Positions 10,393 through 18,941 of a stretch of 64,000 nucleotides of DNA are shown piece after piece. The notes below the pieces were generated by a model, which did not search any database, had not been told where the DNA came from, and saw nothing but the letters and a program-made list of their open reading frames with translations. Source of the DNA: Heliocidaris erythrogramma (lineage: Eukaryota > Echinodermata > Echinoidea > Camarodonta > Echinometridae); the NCBI GenBank assembly GCA_025617745.1, contig CM046863.1, positions 55,752,498 through 55,816,497 on the forward strand, given 5' to 3'. The number at the start of each line of letters is the position of its first letter. Positions within the stretch are counted from its first letter, which is position 1. The position numbers were made by a program, and so were the translations under genes.

Positions 10393-11965
10393 GGCCCGTA
10401 TTCTATAAACTACTTAAGAATGATATTTATGAACTTTTTCTCATCTTTTTTCTTAAGAAAAAATCTTCAAAATGCTTATTCAATATAAAGATATTTGGTA
10501 AGAACTTTTTTCTTAAATTAAGACTTTTTTTCTTATCCGATTTTTCAGAGTAACAGTGGCGGATCTAGAATTTAGTAAACGGGGGGGGGGGGGCGGGGGG
10601 TGGGCACACACCAAAAAAAAATTCTCTGACAAGCCCTCCCAAAAAGGTCCTCAGCATTTTAGTGTGTCTCCTTTTCACTCCAAAATTCTCTAACAAGCAA
10701 AAAAAAAAGGTCCTCAGTATTTTTGTGTCTCTCCGGACGAGCAAAAACAAAAAAAAGGCTTTCTTGGGTGCCGGGGGGGGGGGGGGCACGTGCCCCCCCC
10801 CCCGGATCCGCCACTGAGTTAGGTCAAAATTCCAAGTCAAAATTCTTAAAAGGACATCCGTATTCTAATGTAATGATAAGTAAGTATTCTACCCTATATT
10901 TAAGCATGCTATAATTACTAGGGAGGATGCTTAAATGGTCCGCTGGGCTGCTGACAGCGTTGGCTATGACTATGATAAAAACATACGAATACACCTTCCA
11001 TGAATTCACGTTTCGCAGGTTTTAGACTTTAGTTGACCTATAAATAGATCTATGCGTGCGTGAGCTAGCTGTGCGCGCCGCGAAGCGCAGTCGCGTCGAC
11101 AGTCGGCATACGTGCATTGTGGAATTTTGTACACAAAATAATGATATGATATGATACTTGATATAGAGAGCCGCGCCTAGCACCGGTTCGACATACCGAC
11201 ATAATTATAACACTGACTGCCATATCAAGAGGTGAGATCAAAATGTGTTTAATCGTTCGGGCTTCGTGGCAGCGTCCCGGGGCTAGACTGAGACCTGAGG
11301 CTGAGTAGACCTGTAACACTAACAGATCTACAGTAGATCTAACGCCAACTTTTATAGATCTAAGACTAGAGCTAATAGTTAACGTTAATAGACGACTGGG
11401 CTAGCAGGCCGCCGATGTACTTAGTGCTAGCCCTAGTCGGGCGATCAACGGGACTAGCTAGCTTCGTGGAGCCTAGCCGAGGCCTGCCTAAAGGCTACGT
11501 CTAAAATAGCAATTTAGGTATAGCCTACAATGTAGGCTCTTCTAAATTGTGAAAAGGAGAAGTACAGTGGCCTAGAGTAGTCTCTAGACAGTGGATATAT
11601 AGGTCCAGGAGAGGGGGTCTTAACTGCTCCATAGCGCTAACCTAGGCCTAGGGCTATGCTAAAATCTAGTGCAGTCGGTCAAGCCCAAAATTATGAGCAT
11701 AATCATTTCTGTTCGGTTCTCCCATATGTTTTGTGTATAATTTTCCTACCGTACGATTTTCATTTTAAAACGCAAAATGCATAGGCAAATTTTGGCTGCA
11801 GTCGTGTCACTCGACTCGGCTATCTGACTAGACATAGTGACGTCACTGAATCTAAGAAATTTGTTTAACCTGTCGGTGGTTAACGTTTTATTATTTCTTT
11901 AACAGATTCTTAGAATTTTTTCTTAAACTTAAGAAAAATGTCTTAGAAGTTTATTGAATACGGCC
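10393..11965. mobile_element. TIR element GGCC(C)GTATTC with 4-bp duplication
   Basis: The left end is GGCCCGTATTCTATAAACT and the right end, read inward, is GGCCGTATTCAATAAACT. CCTG flanks both sides (10389-10392, 11966-11969). The sister intron has the uninterrupted site CCACCTGAAATCC at about 5992-6004, so the insertion can be read against an empty site. The subterminal parts are rich in CTTAAGAAAAA-type motifs in inverted orientation. The interior (about 10.85-11.85 kb) has no credible ORF. Superfamily is not assigned. Confidence 0.82.
10554..10815. mobile_element. MITE nested in the GGCCCGTATTC element
   Basis: The element is bounded by CAGTGGCGGATC and its reverse complement GATCCGCCACTG. 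The interior is a G/C-run-rich inverted structure, with G runs at about 10581 and 10777 and a C run at about 10793. The ends resemble hAT-type termini. The flanks are only loosely similar (GAGTAA and GAGTTA), so no clean target duplication is claimed. Confidence 0.7.
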
Positions 11966-12693
11966 CCTGAAATCCATAAACTTTGAAGAGCTACAGAAAA
12001 TATCACAAGAAGAGTACTATAAACACAATCGCAAAAAGAAATGAACAATTTTGGAGAAACTAAGTCTAAGACTAAGAGATTATTCTGTTCAAGTTTTTAA
12101 TAGAAGAAATGAGCTTACATTTTCATTGGCATTATATTTACAAAGTCAAAGCAATGTGCATGATATGCAGTCGTGAAATAGGATATCATTTCCCATACAC
12201 TTTGTCATTGTGTCAGAAAACTTGGTCATGTAAATGCTCATTTATTGGATGCTTGTCCATTACATTGATCACCTGTCAATCACCCTCCATACCATCTCCA
12301 TCCAAACCACCTGTTCATTGTACATTTCATCCCATTGTCATGTTCCATCCATACACTCAATGTTCAGTCAATGTTCTATGTATACACTCAATGTACATTG
12401 TATTCAAGTTATACACACTACGTGTCATGGTCATACATACATACATGTATGATATACACACTCTCCCATGACTTTGATATTTCAATTCGTATGCTTTACT
12501 AGGCCTAGGCCTAATACGTTTTTTGTTATTCTTCTTCTTCTTCTTATTATTATTATTATTATCATTAGCATTATTGTAAATAACATGATAACGATTATAA
12601 TTGTTCAATACCATCAGTACTTCTACTCGAGAAGCCGAAATATTTTATTACCGGCTGTCTTGTTTTTCTTCATCTTTCTCCTAAATGCTATAG

Positions 12694-12733
12694 GTTTTCT
12701 GGATCGCTGAACTCGGACAGACGCGTATCAAAT
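12694..12733 (+). CDS. 40-nt mini-exon b of NLR-type gene
   Basis: The acceptor is GCTATAG and the donor GTAAGT. It enters in phase 2 (CA|G gives Gln), reads FSGSLNSDRRVSN, the same 13 residues as mini-exon a, and leaves in phase 0 into the exon at 13151. A pyrimidine tract with TTTTTCTTCATCTTTCTCC precedes the acceptor. Confidence 0.8.
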
Positions 12734-13150
12734 GTAAGTAGGCCTGATAGGCCTCATTGTTTAGAAATGTTTAACAAAGGCAGTTTATACATTCCGCCTT
12801 ATGAAAGTTACAGCAAAATAAATGCTATTTCTTCCTTATTTATTGCATTGTGCAAATGGCCTAATTCATACTACAATTAAATGGCAATTTCCAAAAGACG
12901 TCAGTAAAAAAATTGTGAATGGCTATTGAAGTTACCCCTCCCCCCCCCCAAAAAAAAAAAAAAAATAAATAAATAAAATAAAATAAATAAAACAATAATA
13001 TTCATACAAAATGACTTTAAAAAATAATACGATCTAGTAGTTGTCCATGATCGATAGTGAAAGCAAGAGATTGTATGTAACTCCCTAGATTGAATATGAT
13101 GTAAATATGATGTAAATTTGACGCATTCATTTTCTTGTATTTCATTACAG
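12734..13150 (+). other. Short intron of NLR-type gene
   Basis: This 417-bp intron is paralogous to 8985-9472. It contains a low-complexity C run and A-rich block at about 12938-12995. No element is recognised. Confidence 0.65.
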
Positions 13151-13667
13151 ATCCCTATGTTAACGATTAAGGACTGCCAACTATCTGCTGAGATGACCAT
13201 CAGGTTGTGGTCCTGCCTCAGATCCTTCACCTCACTGTCCAAGCTTACTATCTCAGACTCCTCTCTCAGTTTCCCTCCATCTCCTCCTGAGCTTCCATCC
13301 GTCACAATGCTGGCAGCCAAGAGAGTGACGTCACAAAGCTACGAAGGTCTGCTCTCATCGATACCTGGCTTGAAAGAGATCGATATCACTATCGATGATG
13401 CAGAGAGAGACATACCTCAGATCACGGCTGGTCTTCGTCTGACCGGGGGACAGCAGCTCACACACATCAGGCTTAGAGCACCGGACTCACTCCCATCAGA
13501 GAAGAAGAATGTATCGAGAGAGACGATGAGAGGACTGGGTCTTCTGATCAGAGAACAAACCAACAACCTACAGTGCTGTATGTATACGGGGTGAAGTGCA
13601 CAGACGAGGAAGACTTGGTTTACCTCGTCGAGTGCTGTAGACATGTGAAGACGATGAAATACGTAGG
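13151..13667 (+). CDS. NLR-type gene, LRR-like block exon 3 (frameshifted copy)
   Basis: The acceptor is TTCATTACAG and the donor GTAAGT at 13668. The first 141 codons align well with the other blocks (IPMLTIKDCQLSAEMTIRLW, the SDSSLSFPPSPPELPSVT core, RETMRGLGLLIREQTNNLQ). A stop then appears at 13592-13594. One frame over, the homologous tail continues as VLYVYGVKCTDEEDLVYLVE and ends KYVG. In that frame the exon leaves in phase 2, like its paralogues. The pattern fits loss of a single G after CTACAG near 13573. It could be a real null allele or pseudogenising change, a sequencing error, or an assembly error. The 3' part (CTDEEDLVYLVECC) differs more from blocks 1 and 2 and may be the ancestral last block. 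Confidence 0.72.
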
Positions 13668-14162
13668 GTAAGTTATTGTTCAACTCATAATATAAAATAG
13701 ATTGTATGAGATGATTCTATTCCGTTTTCTACAGTACTAACGCGTATTATGATAATGCATAAAGGGATGAATAGTTTAGACGTGGATGTAGCCTCCTAGT
13801 TATTATTATTATCATTATCATTAAGAGTATTACCATTATAAGTTTTCTGTTCAGTGCAATCATTTTGGACACTCAAATTTATAATTCAAATTAACGCAAA
13901 TGTCGCTCTTGGACGAATTCTGTAATTCAAATTAAGAATGCAAACATTCAAATTCAACGAGTCAACCAAACATGCGTAGATCTACTATAAAAGTGCTCGC
14001 ATTTACAAGATGAATTCACATTATGTGAATTTGTTTCCTGTTGTTTAATTTGAATGGTCGGCCCGGATTCTTACTTTGAATAATTCTCTCTTGGTCGACA
14101 TTTACATGTACGTTACGTTGAATGGACGAAATATGAATGTGAGTGACCAAATGAGAACAGTG

Positions 14163-14536
14163 GCCGGGAAGCGTGTTATTTTTTGGTAACCAAGCCTAGG
14201 CAGATTTCGCATTTTTTCATACTAATACGGTTTATTCCGTCAAGACTAATCGGCATGAATATTCATGAAAACGAATTTTAGCTATATAATAAAACGAGCA
14301 AGGGCATCGAGCAGCTGTTCTGTGTGGCGCAATCGGATAATCCAGTCCTCTCTTGGTGAAGGAACCACGAGTTCGAACCTCGGCAGAAGATTATACGAAA
14401 TTTTCTTTTGCTTATTAGGGTTAGGGTTAGGGTTAGGGTTTAGAAAATACAAGTCCGATAGTTGTAGTCTGTTTCAAAGTCTTCAAAAAGGGGTTTCTGC
14501 CTAGGCTTGGTTACAAAAAAAAAAAGACGCGGTCGG
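14163..14536 (+). mobile_element. Inverted-repeat element with tRNA-like core and telomere-type repeat, copy 1
   Basis: The arms of about 45 bp share TAACCAAGCCTAGGCAGA, preceded by a T run and a GC-rich end. Inside, 14318-14390 is tRNA-like: TGGCGCAATCGG (A-box-like), GAGTTCGAACCTC (B-box-like) and a TTCTG/CAGAA acceptor-like pairing. The anticodon arm does not fold properly. (TTAGGG)4 sits at 14415-14438. The palindrome ATGAATATTCAT lies upstream of the tRNA-like part. The same arm, upstream region and tRNA-like core recur on the other strand at 49997-50222, so this is a dispersed element and not a single-copy tRNA gene. Confidence 0.7.
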
Positions 14537-16559
14537 GAAAACCTATTTAGTTGTAGTAGTAGTAGTATATTACTATTATTATCATCAGCGTCATTATCAT
14601 TAATATTATCATTATTATTATTTATGTTTCCACGATTTCTTTTGTAAGCGCAATGTTATTCTAGTCTACATGTGAACGATCTAACTAAAACATAATCCCC
14701 GAGTACAGTACATTATTCAAGCTCTTTTAATATGGCTTCAAAGAAAATATAGGTCACTTTTAAAGGTCATTCGCCTGACGCTCTGAGATTAGAAAACGAT
14801 AAAGGAAAGAGAAGTGCATGATATAGATCTAGACACTGTAGATCAGTACTGTTGATCAGCGATGTAGATTTCATGCCCTGTGAGAGCGAAATTTGCGGAA
14901 GCAACACTAAATGCAAAAATCTGATTGAACATTTCCAGTATCCACGTGTTACATTCACAACTGATTTAACCTAAAATCATGATTCAATGAAGATACATGT
15001 AGGCCTATTAAGAAAGAAGAAACTCTAGAATTATACAATAATTACATGTAGTTTTGTTATCATCATTTTAGTTTTCTTTTATTGTTATTATTATTACTAT
15101 TATTATTATTTTATATGTTTTCCTGGTCAATTTAATCATTTAGTCATTCAAATTTTATAATTCAAATTAACGCAATTGTCGCTCATGGACGAATTCTCAA
15201 ATTAAGAATGCAAACATTCAAATTCAACGAGTCAACCAAACATACATTCAGTTTACAAATTCGTGCATGCCGGTCTTTTGAGATCAGTGCATGCAAGTTA
15301 ACACGTTCGGTTTACTGTGTTAACTTGAATGCGCAGATCTACTCAAAAGTGCTCACATTTAAAAGTTGAATTAACATTATGTGAATTTGTTTTCCTGTTG
15401 TTTATGTAGGTAAGATTCATGTAGGCCTACTAACAAAGCAGATTCTTCTTGAACTAAGATGATGAAAAAAAAAGGGGGGGGGACTGTTTCAAAAAAAGTG
15501 AAAAGGAATTAGCACACTAACGTAGGTGTATAACGTTGACATCGTTGTATTTTAACAATCATGCCCATAATATAACCTTTCCGTTGCATATCAACATTGA
15601 TAGGCATTTTTATCAAACTCGTGCGTTTTTTCATCAAGCATAGACGCCGCATTGAAGGTATCTACATGTAGATATTTTATTCTAAATTTTACGCCGTATA
15701 GTAGACTTTGTTCTAGACTAACTATAACCAGGTGGTCAGACACATCAAACTGACGTTGGTGAATATATAAAATAAAAACCAGCAAGTTTTGTGCTAGTTA
15801 TTAGCAGGGACGAGGAAGAAAATACAATGACATGAGGCTGCACGTTTCGGAGTAGAGTTGAAGGAAACAGCAGAATTGCTCCACGCCCCCCGCCCCAGCT
15901 CCCCTCTTTTATAAAGAAAATGCTCTGCAGCCCCTGCTGTGTAGAATTAATGACTACCCCAGATTTTGAGGTATTATAGGGGATTTAGAATTCATAAACT
16001 TTTGCTGATTTATGTAAGAAAGAAGAGGATAATTGCATTTATACATAGATATGGAAAGAAAACTATTCGAATTACTGAGATCATGATGATGATAATTCTG
16101 ACAATGTTTAAAACACGCATTATTTACGGATGTTAAAAGGCGCTCTTTTAGAAGCAATACAAAATGATCTTATTAACCTATTCAACATCGAATGTTATTT
16201 TAGAGCTAATTATTTAAAAGATTGTAATGTTTAACATTGGAACATTTAAATTGGTGGTGGAAAAGTCTAATTGAAATTGCCTCAATGTTTGTTTAAGACT
16301 TTGCGATCGTGTTGCATATTATTATGTACATGTAGACTAAGCAGACGTTTACATTTTTGTGATGCGGACGTTAATAATGTAACATTTTAATCTAGTCATC
16401 ATTTGGTCTGTATACCCTTTAGCTGTATCGATCTGCATATCTGAACAAAACCTACCATCCAATCTCAAATTGATTTCATTAAGACAGAATTATTGTTTTT
16501 CAGTTCTACCAAAATACAGATTCACCCGGTGAAGGACAGATTTGGGGGGGTTACAACAT

Positions 16560-17452
16560 TTTGACCGAAATTTGTCGGTATGGTTGTACATTAAAAAGGT
16601 ATAAAACTGACAAAAAATTCCATCGGGAAGAGGGTTTAACACTCCCCTGAAAAAAACCAGCTTGACCAAGCCTTGCTATACCCAAAACTATCTGGATGTG
16701 GAGAAAAGACTTCTTATTTTACATTACAACCTTAATACGTCAAACGTTCTTTATTCAATTCAAGTCAAAGTATGTAGTTCAATGTTGAGTATTGTCACTT
16801 TCTTAATGTGCAATTTTTTGCAAAACGATAATTGCAGCAGTAAGTGAAAATTGTATTGCCCTCTCAAAATTAGTTACGAAACATTTTCAACATAATTGGT
16901 AAACCCATTCTCCATCTTCAGCGTCTTGATAAGGCATAATAGAAGATCTCGCAAGGTATTTGTGTAATTAACACACGAATGGTAGATTTTAGCATGGCAG
17001 TCACGTAGAGTAATATAGCGAGCTGCTTTATTATGTCTTCTCAAACAGTTGCCGTTGGACAACAATGATTGAGTTTACAAAATCCTCTCAAGATTTTTTG
17101 GCTACTTTTCAGAAAGCAATACAATTTTCACAATTTGATAACTAATTGATGAAATGGTAATTTCACATCTAATTTGAACCCAAGAAAATTACAATACCCA
17201 AAATTGCACTTTGTAAATTTGGCCAGAATTGAAATTAATGTTTTGAGTTATTTGTAAGGTTGGAACATAAAAAACAACCTTTTCTCCACATCCAGAGCAA
17301 TTTAGGGGTAACAAAGCTTGGTCAAAGGGCATGTTGGTGATTTTTGTTTTTCTTGCAGGGGAGCGTTACACCCCCTTCCTGATGGAAATTTTCGTCAGTT
17401 TTTTTATATTTTTGTACTGTACAACCACATACCCCTGCCTTCTGGCAATTGT
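16560..17452. repeat. ~890-bp imperfect palindrome (foldback element)
   Basis: Inverted matches can be followed from the edges inward: GGTTGTACA at about 16582 with 17418, AACTGAC..AAATTCCATC.GGAAG, TGACCAAGC, CTGGATGTGGAGAAAAG at 16692-16708 with 17279-17295, ACAACCTTA, and GTGAAAATTGTATTGC at about 16844 with 17115. The centre is near 17.0 kb. The outer matches are strongest. Such a structure would form a long hairpin in the pre-mRNA. It is probably an old foldback or MITE-type element with no ORF of note. Confidence 0.72.
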
Positions 17453-18367
17453 AGTCCGTGTGCCTTAAGGGAAAACAATAACCCCAATTTGTAGGGCTCG
17501 TCTGACAACCCATCCCGGCGGAATTGGTTCATTGTTTCTTTGTTTTTATGTTTTATTGTAATCCCCCCCCCCCCCCCCCCCAAGGAGAAAAGAGGAGCTT
17601 AAGTTGTAAGGAAAGTAATACATAACTTTTTATGGAAAATGCTGATTTATCTTGAAAATTTACAGATGTAGATGCAAAACAGAGAAAAACCTCGAAGTGT
17701 CTCAGTGCAATGCCAGTGAAAAAATGGAAAGCTGTAAGGAGTCTTCTGTACTCGTGAGCGTCCGGGCATGATGACAACAGAAGAACTGTAGTGTTTTATC
17801 ATATTTTTTTAAATCAACTTTACTTTAATAATTTTATTACTTTTCTTCTTTAATAACAGCCATTGGTGGCGCCAATGAGTTTTATTGGTTAATTCCGTTA
17901 TTGATGAATTGATAGGAACAAAATCACACATACATCGCTGCCCGAATATGAAGTGATTGTTGCTTAAATATCGGGAATTTTAGAGGATTGTGCTGTTTGT
18001 ATTCCATTTCGAGTGGATCGTCTGAATAACATGATGTCAACAGTGCGATACCAAGAGGTGGCAGGGGTGCCCCCATAACTCCCTTTCCCCTACCATCATC
18101 TCATGAACTAGGATCTAAAGATTGTTTTGCTTTGAATGATGAAATGACTACTTTTCCGGCTGTTTATCCCCCCCCCCCCCCCCCCCCACGAACATACCGA
18201 AGATGTAACTACTGTTAATAAAGTTAATGTTGTAGGAATTATCTGTCTGTTTCTCTCATAGCCTATATGTCTTTCTGTCTGTCTGTCTCTCTCTCTGTGT
18301 TTCTATTCCTCAAGTCTGATACCCAGCGCACCTTACCTCCATAGATCTCTCTCTTTTCTGCACATAG

Positions 18368-18464
18368 GCTTCACTGGTGTGGGACGAAAGAGGGCGGCAG
18401 ACTGGACTCTCATCTCAAGGGTCTTCGCACACCACGCAGGGCACTCGTAGTGGAGGTTTATCAT
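18368..18464 (+). CDS. NLR-type gene, penultimate exon
   Basis: The acceptor is CTGCACATAG and the donor GTAAGT at 18465. The exon is 97 nt: one base completes the split codon from exon 13151-13667, followed by 32 codons (LHWCGTKEGGRLDSHLKG, then LRTPRRALVVEVYH), ending in phase 0. No other copy of this exon was seen. It has no obvious LRR pattern and may be the C-terminal cap. An alternative frame reading FTGVGRKRAADW meets a stop inside the exon and does not fit the phases, so it is less likely. Confidence 0.62.
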
Positions 18465-18941
18465 GTAAGTTAATTCTTCCTTGTTGTGTGCACTGTTAGA
18501 GTACACTTTCACTGATTGTTTGTTTTATGTGTGTAATAGCCACGATGGCGATACGTTTCTTTTGTTTATATGCCTCTCTATTTCATTTTTTTTCTCTTGG
18601 TATGTTTTTCGGTGGCAATGTTTTTTTTTTAAACTCTTTTTTGTTTTACTGTTCTGCATAGATTTTTTGTTTGCATTTTCGACTCATTTTGTCTACCTCC
18701 TTTGTTTTCATTTTTAGAATTCCATTGCATACATACCTGATGCACTTCACGAAAACCAAATACATGTATGTGTTTCTGACAAATATTTTTCACCTACTTG
18801 TTTTCTTAATCCATTTTCATATTAAATTTCATTTTGTTTCCCCAGACTCGATTTGCGTTATGCGCTTATGTTCGTTATATCGAATGCGCTTGCGTTCGTT
18901 ATTTTTGCGTTTTTTTTTGTTTTTTGTGTTGCTTTAATTGT

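Larger units (their letters stand above)
9979..12693 (+). other. Intron of NLR-type gene, with nested TIR elements
   Basis: The intron is paralogous to 5558-8944 at both ends, and its extra length is explained by the TIR element at 10393-11965. The part near 12109-12320 matches 8420-8530 of the sister intron (GCTCATTTATTG, ATCCAAACCACCTGTTC). The last 80 bp before the acceptor also match (AGCCGAAA, ATTACCG.CTGTCTTG). Confidence 0.7.
13668..18367 (+). other. 4.7-kb intron of NLR-type gene
   Basis: The intron contains the tRNA-like inverted-repeat element (14163-14536), scattered ATT/TAT-rich simple sequence near 14555-14625 and 15060-15115, and a long palindrome (16560-17452). Two C runs lie at about 17563 and 18170, and a CTGT/CT-rich stretch at 18240-18305. 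Two similar AT-rich segments occur at about 13850-14060 and 15130-15400. They share CGAATTCT..AATTAAGAATG and CATTCAAATTCAACGAGTCA, so a local duplication about 1.3 kb apart is visible. Confidence 0.6.

Noticed and set aside
14318-14390. Functional tRNA gene
   Set aside because: A and B boxes are present, but the anticodon arm does not give a seven-base loop, and the sequence recurs within an inverted-repeat element.
18368-18450. Alternative frame FTGVGRKRAADW as the true last exon, by analogy to FSGS mini-exons
   Set aside because: It needs a different entry phase from the preceding exon and meets a stop inside the exon. The other frame joins in phase with the 25747 exon.
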